Positions 1 to 8,883 of a DNA stretch of 40,247 nucleotides are shown one piece after another. Both the position numbers and the translations under genes were made by a program. The stretch covers positions 1-40,247 of the forward strand of contig JAIRYD010000216.1 of the NCBI GenBank assembly GCA_031267935.1. Reading direction: 5' to 3'. How positions within the stretch are numbered: the first letter of the stretch is position 1; every line of letters begins with the position of its first letter. This DNA comes from Tannerella sp. (GTDB lineage Bacteria; Bacteroidota; Bacteroidia; Bacteroidales; Tannerellaceae). Under the pieces are notes generated by a model. It saw nothing but the letters and a program-made list of their open reading frames with translations, was not told the origin of the DNA and did not search any database.

Positions 1-1
1 C

Positions 2-436
2 CTCTGGCTGACGTTCCTGACGCAAATAGGGAACGCCTCGGAGCGGGTGCCTCAGGAACTGCTGGACAACGAAGTCACGTGCGATGCGGTACGGTATCTG
101 GAACGCACTTCGTACACAAAGTCGCAGCTCGAAACGTATGAAAAATACCTGGACGCGATCCGCGTCGAACGCACATTCTACGTCGACGCCCTGGCTAAGG
201 GATGGGAGGAAGGCAAAGCAGAGGGATGGGAGGAAGGTAAAGCGGAAGGCCGGAAGGAAGGCGAAGCCATCGGTATGGCGAAAGGCGAAGCGAAAGGCAA
301 AGCGGAAGGACGGGCGGAAGGCAAAGCGGAAGTAGTCATCACCTGCAGTCGCAACGGAATTCCGCTGGAGCAAATCCGGCTTGTTACCGGTCTGGACCTG
401 GAGCGGATCGAAGAAATCCTCTCACGCGGACAGTAA
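2..436 (+). CDS. Rpn-family (PD-(D/E)XK nuclease / putative transposase-like) protein, C-terminal part; 5' end lies outside the window
   Basis: The reading frame is open from base 2 through the ORF-track GTG at 47. The translation (LWLTFLTQIGNASERVPQELLDNEVTCDAVRYLERTSYTKSQLETYEKYLDAIRVERT...) followed by a Lys/Glu/Gly-rich EGKAEG repeat tail and a C-terminal 'G(I)PLEQI..VTGL..E.I' motif is typical of Rpn-family proteins. Confidence 0.7.
   Translation, partial: LWLTFLTQIGNASERVPQELLDNEVTCDAVRYLERTSYTKSQLETYEKYLDAIRVERTFYVDALAKGWEEGKAEGWEEGKAEGRKEGEAIGMAKGEAKGKAEGRAEGKAEVVITCSRNGIPLEQIRLVTGLDLERIEEILSRGQ
200..335 (+). repeat. Imperfect 12/24-bp tandem repeat encoding (K)EGKAEG-type residues
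   Basis: 'gggatgggaggaaggcaaagcaga' is followed directly by 'gggatgggaggaaggtaaagcgga', then by degenerate 'gaaggcaaagcg' 12-mers. Confidence 0.75.
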
Positions 437-717
437 GGTTTAGGTATTATAATCGGCGATTTGTAATTATTAACATTCGATTGAAGGGGGCGTTGCGCCG
501 GATGCCTCCAAGCAGTGCATGAACTTCATCCGGCAGCGCTGAAATTGACGGAGTTTTATCCGTATTCACTTCCCTGCGGGTGCGAATTTGCAGTCCATGC
601 ACCGGATGCATTTCAAATTGTCGCAACCTCACAAACGGCGAAGCTCGCCTGTTGTACAGTGACAGACTCAATAATAAAAAATCGACTGTTTGCATTGCAC
701 CCGAATGCAACCTCCGA

Positions 718-747
718 TTGTTTCTTTCCATTTTTTTCGTACATTTG
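718..747 (+). promoter_or_regulatory. Candidate Bacteroidota sigma-ABfr-type promoter for parC
   Basis: TACATTTG (740-747) matches the TAnnTTTG -7 consensus, with TTG about 19 bp upstream (718-720) and the parC ATG at 775. Confidence 0.5.
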
Positions 748-774
748 CCGGCGCATAAAAAATGACACACGCCA

Positions 775-3486
775 ATGGCACCGGAAGAAAAAAACGAACA
801 GGAGCAATACGAAATATTTTTGCCGGAAGACGCAGATACTGTTGCGCCGGAAGATGCGGAAATTCTTGAAGAAGAAGTTGTTTCGCGCTCGGGTTATAAA
901 GTGCCCGTGGCCCATACCGATGTGATTCATCATCTTCCCGGCATGTATCAGAGCTGGTTTCTGGACTACGCCTCGTACGTGATCCTCGAACGCGCCGTGC
1001 CGCACATCAACGACGGGCTGAAACCGGTGCAGCGGCGCATCCTGTATTCGATGAAGCGGCTGGACGACGGCCGCTACAACAAGGTCGCGAATATCATCGG
1101 CCACACAATGCAATTCCATCCGCATGGCGACGCGTCCATCGGCGACGCGCTGGTGCAGCTGGGACAGAAAGACCTGCTCGTCGACTGTCAGGGCAACTGG
1201 GGCAATATACTGACGGGCGACGGCGCCGCCGCACCGCGCTACATCGAAGCACGCCTGTCGAAATTTGCCCTCGAAACACTTTTCAATCCCAAAACCACCA
1301 CGTGGAAACTGTCGTACGACGGCCGTAACAGAGAACCGGTCTGTCTGCCGGTCAAATTTCCGCTTCTGCTGGCGCAGGGCGTCGAGGGCATTGCCGTCGG
1401 TCTTGCCTCCAAGATTCTGCCTCATAACTTCAATGAACTGATCGACGCCTCAATCGCCTGTCTGAAAGAAGAAGCGTTTACGCTCTATCCCGACTTCCAG
1501 ACAGGCGGATTCGTCGACGTGTCGCGATATAACGACGGCGAGCGCGGCGGCGCGGTCAAAGTGCGCGCGAAAATCAATAAACTGGACAACAAGACGCTCG
1601 TCATAAACGAAATACCTTTCGGACGCACAACATCGTCGCTGATCGACTCTATCCTGAAAGCCAACGACAAGGGCAAAATAAAAATCCGGAAAATAGATGA
1701 CAATACGGCGCGCGATGTGGAGATTCTCGTGCATCTGGCGCCGGGCGTATCGTCGGACAAGACGATCGACGCGCTGTATGCCTTTTCGGATTGCGAAATC
1801 AGCATCTCGCCCAACTGCTGCATCATCGAAAACAACAAACCGTATTTCCTGAACGTCGGCCACATACTCCGCCATTCGACGGATCAGACACTTCATCTGT
1901 TGCGTACGGAGCTTGAAATAAGCCGGTCGGAGCAGGAAGAAGCATTGTTTTTCGCTTCGCTGGAACGCATCTTTATCGAAGCGCGCATCTACAAGGACGA
2001 AGAATTTGAAAACGCCCGCAACATGGACAAGGCCGTAGCCCACGTCATGCTGCGACTGAAACCTTTCGAACCCGACCTGATCCGGGAAATAACCGCCGAC
2101 GACATCCTCAAATTGATGGAGATAAAAATGGCGCGGATCCTCAAGTTCAATGCCGGCAGGAGCGACGAACTTATTGCCCGGATCAAAAAAGAACTTGCCG
2201 ACATCACACGCCACCTCGAACACATTGTCGAATATACCGTCGACTGGTACCTGATGCTGAAGGAAAAATACGGCGCCGCCTACCCGCGCCGCACCGAAAT
2301 ACGCAGTTTCGACACGATTGAAGCCAGCAAAGTCATCGAAGCAAACGAAAAACTGTACATCAACAGGGAAGAAGGATTCATCGGGACAAGCCTGAAAAAG
2401 GACGAATTTATATGCAACTGCTCGAACATAGACGACGTGATCCTCTTCTATCGCGACGGCACGTACAAGATCATCCGCGTGAGCGAAAAAGTGTTTGTCG
2501 GAAAGTTCGTGATTTATGCAAACATCTTCAAACGTAACGATAACCGTACCATCTACAACCTCATATACCGCGACGGCAAGATCGGCTGCAATTTCATAAA
2601 ACGTTTTGCCGTCACCGGCGTGACGCGCGACAAGGAATACGCCGTGACGAAAGGCACATCCAACTCGCGCATCCTGTATTTCAGCGCCAACCCGAACGGC
2701 GAAGCCGAAACCGTCAAGGTGATCCTCAAACCCAAACTCCGCCAGAAAACGCTCGTCTTCGAAAAAGATTTCAGCGAAATACTGATCAAGGGACGCTCGT
2801 CGATAGGCAACATACTCACAAAAGCCGAAATACACAAAATATCGCTCAAACAGAAAGGCACCTCCACACTCGGAGGACGCATGGTATGGTTCGACCACGA
2901 CGTGTTGCGCCTCAACTACGACGGGCGCGGCGAAGAACTCGGCGAATTTCAAAGCGAAGACCTGATTCTCGTCGTCCTGCGTAACGGCGAGTTCTACACG
3001 ACCGGTTTCGATCTCAGCAATCACTACGAAGACAGCATCATGGTGATCGAGAAGTTCGACATCGCGAAAATATGGACGGCCGTACTCTTCGACGCCGATC
3101 AACAATATCCTTATCTGAAGCGATTTACACTCGAAGCCGGAAATAAAAAACAAACCTTTCTTGGCGAGAACCAAAAAAGTACACTATATTTGCTCACGGA
3201 CGAAACGTATCCGCGCATCGAAGTGGTATTCGGCGGCAACGACGGCTTCCGTGAACCGCTCGTGATCGATGCGGAACAGTTTATCAGCGTGAAGAGCTTC
3301 AGAGCCAAAGGCAAACGTGTGACAACATACGAAGTGGCAACCGTAAATGAACTGGACCCCGCACATGTATCACCCGAAACGTCGTCCGCAGAAAACGACG
3401 CCGTTCCGCAGACGGTCGAAACGGCCGGCGAAAACGACGAAGCGCACCCGTCCGGACAGATGAATCTTTTTGATGACCAAGTATGA
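775..3486 (+). CDS. parC: DNA topoisomerase IV subunit A (GyrA/ParC family)
   Basis: 903 aa. Motifs YASYVILERAVPHINDGLKPVQRRILYSM, HPHGDASIGDALV, QGNWGNILTGDGAAAPRYIEARLS (catalytic Tyr region) and AVGLASKILPHNFNEL. Confidence 0.92.
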   Translation: MAPEEKNEQEQYEIFLPEDADTVAPEDAEILEEEVVSRSGYKVPVAHTDVIHHLPGMYQSWFLDYASYVILERAVPHINDGLKPVQRRILYSMKRLDDGRYNKVANIIGHTMQFHPHGDASIGDALVQLGQKDLLVDCQGNWGNILTGDGAAAPRYIEARLSKFALETLFNPKTTTWKLSYDGRNREPVCLPVKFPLLLAQGVEGIAVGLASKILPHNFNELIDASIACLKEEAFTLYPDFQTGGFVDVSRYNDGERGGAVKVRAKINKLDNKTLVINEIPFGRTTSSLIDSILKANDKGKIKIRKIDDNTARDVEILVHLAPGVSSDKTIDALYAFSDCEISISPNCCIIENNKPYFLNVGHILRHSTDQTLHLLRTELEISRSEQEEALFFASLERIFIEARIYKDEEFENARNMDKAVAHVMLRLKPFEPDLIREITADDILKLMEIKMARILKFNAGRSDELIARIKKELADITRHLEHIVEYTVDWYLMLKEKYGAAYPRRTEIRSFDTIEASKVIEANEKLYINREEGFIGTSLKKDEFICNCSNIDDVILFYRDGTYKIIRVSEKVFVGKFVIYANIFKRNDNRTIYNLIYRDGKIGCNFIKRFAVTGVTRDKEYAVTKGTSNSRILYFSANPNGEAETVKVILKPKLRQKTLVFEKDFSEILIKGRSSIGNILTKAEIHKISLKQKGTSTLGGRMVWFDHDVLRLNYDGRGEELGEFQSEDLILVVLRNGEFYTTGFDLSNHYEDSIMVIEKFDIAKIWTAVLFDADQQYPYLKRFTLEAGNKKQTFLGENQKSTLYLLTDETYPRIEVVFGGNDGFREPLVIDAEQFISVKSFRAKGKRVTTYEVATVNELDPAHVSPETSSAENDAVPQTVETAGENDEAHPSGQMNLFDDQV

Positions 3487-4337
3487 AAATAAAACATTTG
3501 ACAGCATGCATTCTATGCCTGATATGCCCGTCCCTCGCGGCACAGATGGACGACCGCGAAGTACCCTTATCCATAAACGAAGGGACGCTGGTCGGCATCG
3601 GGCATTTCAATATAAAAAACAATTACCTGTCCGACAATATCAGATATTCGGGATGGGGCGTACAGTTTATGAACGAACGGATGCGCATCACCTCTCTTCT
3701 TGATCATCACCTCTCGGTGCAGCAGATTCTGTATGCCGACCTGTCTTCGACACTCAACCCTGCAGAAACCATCGGCGAACTTTCGGGCTTTGCCGAATAT
3801 TCATACGGCTACCATTACCGTTTCTACCTGTCGCCACAGTTGAAACTGCTGGCCGGAAGCGCCGTGCACGGATTGCTGGGCTTCCTCTACAACACGCAGG
3901 GCAGCAACAATCCTTTCGCATTGAGCGCCGATGTCGACCTGGATTTTTCGGCGGCAGCCATCTACTCGTTCAATCTGAAAAAGTATCCGCTGACATTTCG
4001 TTATCAGATGAATATCCCTTTTATCGGCGCCGCCTTCGCTCCCGGCTACGAACAGTCGTACTACGAGATTTTCGGATTGGGCAACTACGACGGAATCGTC
4101 CACTTCGCCTCGTTTCACAACAAATTTGCCATGCGCAACTATGCGACGCTCGATTTTCCACTGGGAAACCTCACGATTCGCGTCGGATATCTCAATAAGC
4201 TGTACTATACTGACATAAATAAAATCGAAGTGCATCACGTATCGCACAACATCATGTTCGGTGTTGCGAAAGAATTTATCACGTTCAGTGGAAAACGATT
4301 GAAAAATAAACATTTATATCAAAGCGCCTTTTATTGA
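3483..4337 (+). CDS. DUF3316-like Bacteroidota protein with signal peptide
   Basis: 284 aa. N-terminal signal peptide; the 'EVPLSINEGTLVGIGHFNIKNNYLS...Y.G.G' pattern and predicted beta-rich body resemble DUF3316 proteins. ATGA overlap with the parC stop. Confidence 0.65.
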   Translation: MKIKHLTACILCLICPSLAAQMDDREVPLSINEGTLVGIGHFNIKNNYLSDNIRYSGWGVQFMNERMRITSLLDHHLSVQQILYADLSSTLNPAETIGELSGFAEYSYGYHYRFYLSPQLKLLAGSAVHGLLGFLYNTQGSNNPFALSADVDLDFSAAAIYSFNLKKYPLTFRYQMNIPFIGAAFAPGYEQSYYEIFGLGNYDGIVHFASFHNKFAMRNYATLDFPLGNLTIRVGYLNKLYYTDINKIEVHHVSHNIMFGVAKEFITFSGKRLKNKHLYQSAFY

Positions 4338-4338
4338 G

Positions 4339-5394
4339 ATGAACGCAGGAAACAGAGGATTCATACGGCATGCTTTTTCTTTCTTCCCGGCGAACAGGTT
4401 TCCTGTCATCGGGGCGATCATCGTTGCGCTCTCGCTCGCAGGCTGCGAAAAGACAGATGTCTACACCATGGACCCGGAAACCAATTTCGAGGCGCTGTGG
4501 CGAATTATCGACGAGCATTACTGCTTTTTCGAATATAAAAATGTGGATTGGGACGAAGTGCATGCGAAATACGGCCGGCAAGTATCCGACACGCTGGACA
4601 AATATGAACTGTTCGATTTGCTGGGCGACATGCTTTCCGAACTGAAGGACGGGCATACGAACCTGATCTCGTCGTTCGACGTGGCGCGCTACTGGGACTG
4701 GTACGAAAACTACCCGCGCAATTTCAACGAAAACATCCACAACAGCTATCTCGGCACCGACTACAAAATCACCGGCGGCGCAAAGTACCGGCGACTTGCC
4801 GGCGACAGAATCGGATACATGTATTACGGCAGTTTTTCGAGTTCGATCAGCGATTCGGGGCTGAACGAAATGTTCATGTATTTCAAGGATTGCAAAGGGA
4901 TGATTATCGACGTGCGCGAAAACGGCGGCGGCTCGCTGAGTTATTCCGAACGCATCGCATCCCGTTTTCTGGACGAAGACATCGTCGCCGGATACATCAT
5001 GCACAAGACAGGGCCGGGGCACAGCGATTTTTCGCCGCTCTATCCCATCGAACTGAAGCCGTCACAGTACACGCGATGGCTCCGCCCCGTGGTCGTGCTG
5101 ACCAACCGCCACAGCTACAGCGCGACGAACGATTTCGTGAACAAGATGCGCTACCTTCCGCAGGTCGTCGTCATGGGCGACCGCACGGGCGGAGGCAGCG
5201 GCCTGCCTTTCAACTCGGAACTGCCCAACGGCTGGCGGGTACGCTTCTCGGCGTCGCCCATGCTCGACGTCGAAAAGATTTGTACCGAAGACGGCATCGA
5301 ACCGGACGTCCGGGTGATAATGCAGCCGGACGACATCGACAAGGGACGAGATACGCTTATCGAAACGGCTATCGACCTTTTACTCAAAAACTAA
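4339..5394 (+). CDS. S41 family (C-terminal processing/tricorn-like) peptidase lipoprotein
   Basis: Lipobox LAGC. 'FEALWRIIDEHYCFFEYKNVDWDEVHAKY', 'GMIIDVRENGGGS' and catalytic region 'NRHSYSATNDF..GDRTGGGSGLP'. Confidence 0.88.
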   Translation: MNAGNRGFIRHAFSFFPANRFPVIGAIIVALSLAGCEKTDVYTMDPETNFEALWRIIDEHYCFFEYKNVDWDEVHAKYGRQVSDTLDKYELFDLLGDMLSELKDGHTNLISSFDVARYWDWYENYPRNFNENIHNSYLGTDYKITGGAKYRRLAGDRIGYMYYGSFSSSISDSGLNEMFMYFKDCKGMIIDVRENGGGSLSYSERIASRFLDEDIVAGYIMHKTGPGHSDFSPLYPIELKPSQYTRWLRPVVVLTNRHSYSATNDFVNKMRYLPQVVVMGDRTGGGSGLPFNSELPNGWRVRFSASPMLDVEKICTEDGIEPDVRVIMQPDDIDKGRDTLIETAIDLLLKN

Positions 5395-5409
5395 CCGACA
5401 CGGCGCGTC

Positions 5410-6732
5410 ATGACGGATCCGGAGATCATCGAAAACAGGACGGCTGCCTATTACACGCTGGGCTGCAAACTTAACTTTGCGGAGACATCCGCCATCGGGA
5501 AAGAACTGGCCGGTCACGGCATTCGCAGGGCGCACGCCGGCGAGCAGGCGGATATCTGCGTGATTAACACATGTTCCGTGACCGAACTGGCCGACCGGAA
5601 ATGCCGGCAGTTGATACGCCGCATCCACCGGCGCCACCCGAAGGCATTCATTGTCGCGACCGGCTGCTACGCCCAGCTCCGGCCCGAAGCCGTCGCGCGC
5701 ATCGAAGGCGTGGACCTGGTGCTCGGAAACGCCCAGAAGACGCATGTCATGCAGTATCTGAATCGAATGACGGAGACGCCGACTGCCGGTGCCGTCGTCA
5801 CTTCGCCGGCGCAGGAGATGCGGGCGTTCGTCCCGTCATGCTCGGCCGGCGACCGCACGCGCCATTTCCTCAAGGTACAGGACGGCTGCGACTATTACTG
5901 CTCGTACTGCACCATTCCCTTCGCCCGCGGCCGCAGCCGCAACGGATGCATCGGCGACATGGTCGCGCAGGCCGACCGGGTGGCGCGCGAAGGCGGAAAG
6001 GAGATTGTCCTGACGGGCGTCAATATCGGCGACTTCGGGAAAAGCACGGGCGAAACGTTTCACGATCTGCTGCGCGCACTGGACGGCGTGGAGGGCATCG
6101 AACGCTACCGCATCTCGTCCGTCGAGCCGAATCTGATTACGGACGAAATCATCGCTTTCATGGCGGAAAGCAAACGCTTCGCACCGCATTTTCATATCCC
6201 GCTGCAGAGCGGAAGCGACGAAGTGCTGCGACTGATGCGGCGGCGCTACGATACGGGACTGTTTCGCCGGCGGATAGAGAAAATAAAGACGCTGATGCCC
6301 GAAGCGTTCATTGGCGTGGACATCATTGTCGGCGCAAGAGGCGAAACGGAAGCATGCTTCGAAGAGAGCTGCGCCTTCGTCGGGCAGCTGCCCGTTTCGC
6401 AGTTGCATGTGTTTCATTATTCTGAACGTCCGGGTACGCAGGCGCTCAAAATCGAACCGGCTGTTCCCCCGGACGTCAAGCAGCAGCGCAGCAGACGCCT
6501 GCTGGAACTTTCCGCCCTGAAATGGAAACAGTTCTACGAATCCCAAATCGGGCAGACGGCGGAAGCGCTGTTCGAACATACACGCCGGGGAAATAAAATG
6601 TACGGATTCACGGCCAACTACGTCAGGACGGAAGCGCCCTACCGGGCAGATGCCGTGAACCGCATCACGCGCGTGCGGCCGGAGGCGTGGAACGGCGACG
6701 GCACGGCGCTTACATGCAACTTTATCGATTAG
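5410..6732 (+). CDS. mtaB: tRNA (N6-threonylcarbamoyladenosine(37)-C2)-methylthiotransferase MtaB
   Basis: 440 aa. 'TLGCKLNFAETS' N-terminal MTTase motif; radical-SAM CxxxCxxC in 'GCDYYCSYCTIPFARGRSRN'; 'HIPLQSGSDEVLRLMRRRY'. Confidence 0.93.
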   Translation: MTDPEIIENRTAAYYTLGCKLNFAETSAIGKELAGHGIRRAHAGEQADICVINTCSVTELADRKCRQLIRRIHRRHPKAFIVATGCYAQLRPEAVARIEGVDLVLGNAQKTHVMQYLNRMTETPTAGAVVTSPAQEMRAFVPSCSAGDRTRHFLKVQDGCDYYCSYCTIPFARGRSRNGCIGDMVAQADRVAREGGKEIVLTGVNIGDFGKSTGETFHDLLRALDGVEGIERYRISSVEPNLITDEIIAFMAESKRFAPHFHIPLQSGSDEVLRLMRRRYDTGLFRRRIEKIKTLMPEAFIGVDIIVGARGETEACFEESCAFVGQLPVSQLHVFHYSERPGTQALKIEPAVPPDVKQQRSRRLLELSALKWKQFYESQIGQTAEALFEHTRRGNKMYGFTANYVRTEAPYRADAVNRITRVRPEAWNGDGTALTCNFID

Positions 6733-6735
6733 ACG

Positions 6736-7620
6736 ATGATGCACAATATCGCATATACGATTCTCTACCTTTGGGTGAAAGCGCATGCACTGCTGCCGAT
6801 GCGCGTGCTCTACGTATGGGCGGATATACTTTATTTTCTTGCATACAGGGTGATAAGATACCGACGACAAGTCGTTCGCGACAACATGCGGTATGCGTTT
6901 CCCGAAAAAAGCGAACACGAACGGCAGCAGATGGAACGCAAGTTTTACCGCCATTTTACCGACTATATCGTGGAGACCGTCAAGCTGGCAGGCATTTCGC
7001 ACGCCGAACTGCTTCGCCGGGCGCACCTGCGCAATCCCGAAATCGTCAATCCTCTGTTTGCCGACGGCCACACCTGCGTGCTCATGCTGCTGGGACATTA
7101 CGGCAACTGGGAATGGCTGACGGGCTTCACCGGTCTGTTCGATGTGAAACTGCAGATTTATCATGTATACAAGCCGCTTGGCAACAAAGCTTTCGACAGG
7201 CTGTTCATATACATGCGGACGCGCTTCGGATCGTTCGGGATGAAGAAGCGCGACGTCGTGCGCGACGTGCTTCATCTCAGGCAGACAAAGACGCCGTCGC
7301 TGGTCGTATTCGTGGCCGATCAGACGCCCACCGGCACGAACATTCATTACCGGACAACGTTTCTCAACCAGGACACGGCCGTGTTTACCGGCGCCGAACG
7401 GCTGGCCGTCAAACTCGACCTGCCCGTCATCTTTGCCGACGTAAGGAAAGTGAAGCGGGGCTATTATACCGTGGATTTCGAACTCGTCACCGACCGTCCG
7501 CGCGAGATGTCCGAATTTGCCATCACCGAAAAATATACGCGCCTGATGGAGCGCAGCATCCTTCGCGAACCGGCTTTCTGGTTCTGGACGCACAGACGAT
7601 GGAAATATACGCGCACGTAA
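6736..7620 (+). CDS. Lysophospholipid / lipid A biosynthesis acyltransferase (LpxL/HtrB family)
   Basis: 294 aa. Acyltransferase HX4(D/E) motif 'LLGHYGNWEW'; 'FVADQTPTG.NIHYRTTFLNQDTAVFTGAERLA'. Confidence 0.9.
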   Translation: MMHNIAYTILYLWVKAHALLPMRVLYVWADILYFLAYRVIRYRRQVVRDNMRYAFPEKSEHERQQMERKFYRHFTDYIVETVKLAGISHAELLRRAHLRNPEIVNPLFADGHTCVLMLLGHYGNWEWLTGFTGLFDVKLQIYHVYKPLGNKAFDRLFIYMRTRFGSFGMKKRDVVRDVLHLRQTKTPSLVVFVADQTPTGTNIHYRTTFLNQDTAVFTGAERLAVKLDLPVIFADVRKVKRGYYTVDFELVTDRPREMSEFAITEKYTRLMERSILREPAFWFWTHRRWKYTRT

Positions 7621-7664
7621 AAGTCCGTCCGGACGGCGAATAAATTTTTTTTCAAAAAAACTGT

Positions 7665-7694
7665 AGGGTTAACCCCGTTTGATGTGTCTTTCCA
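7665..7694 (+). promoter_or_regulatory. Possible ECF-sigma-type promoter upstream of fecR
   Basis: A run of T and A is followed by 'GTAGGGTTaaccccgtttgatgTGTCTT'. The elements resemble the bipartite sequences I recall upstream of Bacteroides FecI/FecR genes. This is pattern recall only. Confidence 0.3.
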
Positions 7695-7711
7695 TAAACC
7701 GAATCGAACGA

Positions 7712-8713
7712 ATGACGAAACATATTCCGTGGGACCTGCTGATCTCCCATCTGAAAAAAGAAACCGATACCGAACAGGAAGCTGCGTTGACACAATGGCG
7801 CGATACCGGCGAAAACGACATGCTCTACGGGGAAATCGTATCCCTGTGGGACGAGATACGCCGCGAATCGTCATCCTACAACCCCGACAGGGACTATTTC
7901 TGGAAACAACTGGAAGCGCGGATGCGCGGGACGAAAAAGAAACGCCGCCTGTCCGTGTCCCTGCATGCCGTCCGTGCGGCCGTTGCCGCCGCCGCCGTAT
8001 TGCTGTTCATCGTCTTCGCCGCCGCCTACCGGTTCGGCGAAACCCGGTCGAAGCCGGAAACGAATCTCCATACCTGCACCGCGGTGAACGGAAAGACGCA
8101 AGTCGTCCTGCCGGACGGCAGCCTTGTATGGCTGAATGTCGGCTCGACGCTGACGTACGAAACACCCTTTCTTCACAACCGCGAAGTGACGCTCGACGGC
8201 GAAGCGCTTTTCGACGTGCGGAAAGATGACCGCCGCCTGTTTACGGTACGGGCCGACGAGGTGCGCGTCGAAGTCTTCGGCACGCGGTTCAACGTCCATG
8301 CATACCCTGCGGAAGCCGACATACGCGTCGCCCTGCTGGACGGCAGCGTCAACATGTCGGCCGGCGAACGGACGCTGGCCATGACGCCCGGCAAAATCGC
8401 CTCTTTCGACCGCACAACCCGACAACTCTCTACCGTGAACGACGACATCGCCGTCGAAGCCTGCTGGGCCGGCAACGCCTGCTCGTTCGAGGCCCAATCG
8501 CTCAGCCATATCTGTCGTTACCTGGAACGCTGGTACAATGTCGACATCCGGCTCGACGCGTCGATTGCCGAAACGCAGACCTACACGTTCACCATCACGG
8601 ACGAGCCGCTCGAAACCGTGCTCCGCATCATGTCGCGCATCAATCCCATCCGGTATTCCTTCGGCGAAGACCGGACCGTTACAATAAGAAATGTCAAACT
8701 CACAAAAAAATAA
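7712..8713 (+). CDS. FecR family anti-sigma factor
   Basis: Single TM after a basic KKKRR stretch. 'GKTQVVLPDGSLVWLNVGSTLTYETPF..NREVTLDGEALFDVRKDDRRLFTVRADEVRVEVFGTRFNVHAY' is the canonical FecR signature. ATG at 7712 is preferred over 7679 because it starts MTKHIPWDLLISHL. Confidence 0.93.
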   Translation: MTKHIPWDLLISHLKKETDTEQEAALTQWRDTGENDMLYGEIVSLWDEIRRESSSYNPDRDYFWKQLEARMRGTKKKRRLSVSLHAVRAAVAAAAVLLFIVFAAAYRFGETRSKPETNLHTCTAVNGKTQVVLPDGSLVWLNVGSTLTYETPFLHNREVTLDGEALFDVRKDDRRLFTVRADEVRVEVFGTRFNVHAYPAEADIRVALLDGSVNMSAGERTLAMTPGKIASFDRTTRQLSTVNDDIAVEACWAGNACSFEAQSLSHICRYLERWYNVDIRLDASIAETQTYTFTITDEPLETVLRIMSRINPIRYSFGEDRTVTIRNVKLTKK

Positions 8714-8746
8714 TTGCCTATGAAACAACACGAATGAAAGAAAAAA

Positions 8747-8844
8747 GTGGCCGCCGGGAAATACCGTCCCGACAGCCACGGGAGGAAAAAAACCTCCATC
8801 GAGAAAAACACCCGAATCCGCGTTCGAAACGGAATTTTTTTCCG
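8747..8844 (+). promoter_or_regulatory. Three consecutive hairpins in the fecR-susC intergenic region
   Basis: (i) GTGGC-cgc-CGGGA-aataccg-TCCCG-aca-GCCAC at 8747-8779; (ii) GGAGG-aaaaaaa-CCTCC at 8781-8797; (iii) CGGAA-ttttt-TTCCG at 8830-8844. Confidence 0.6.
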
Positions 8845-8868
8845 ACCGCGATTCGAAATATCAATCAA

Positions 8869-8876
8869 TAATTTTG
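8869..8876 (+). promoter_or_regulatory. Candidate -7 element (TAATTTTG) for the SusC gene
   Basis: Matches TAnnTTTG. It lies only 8 nt before the annotated ATG at 8884, so an in-frame ATG at 8899 may be the true start. Confidence 0.45.
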
Positions 8877-8883
8877 CAAAAGT

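Noticed and set aside
515-925. 136-aa ORF upstream of and overlapping parC
   Set aside because: It overlaps the parC promoter and N-terminus out of frame and shows no domain signature. The intergenic 437-774 region looks non-coding.
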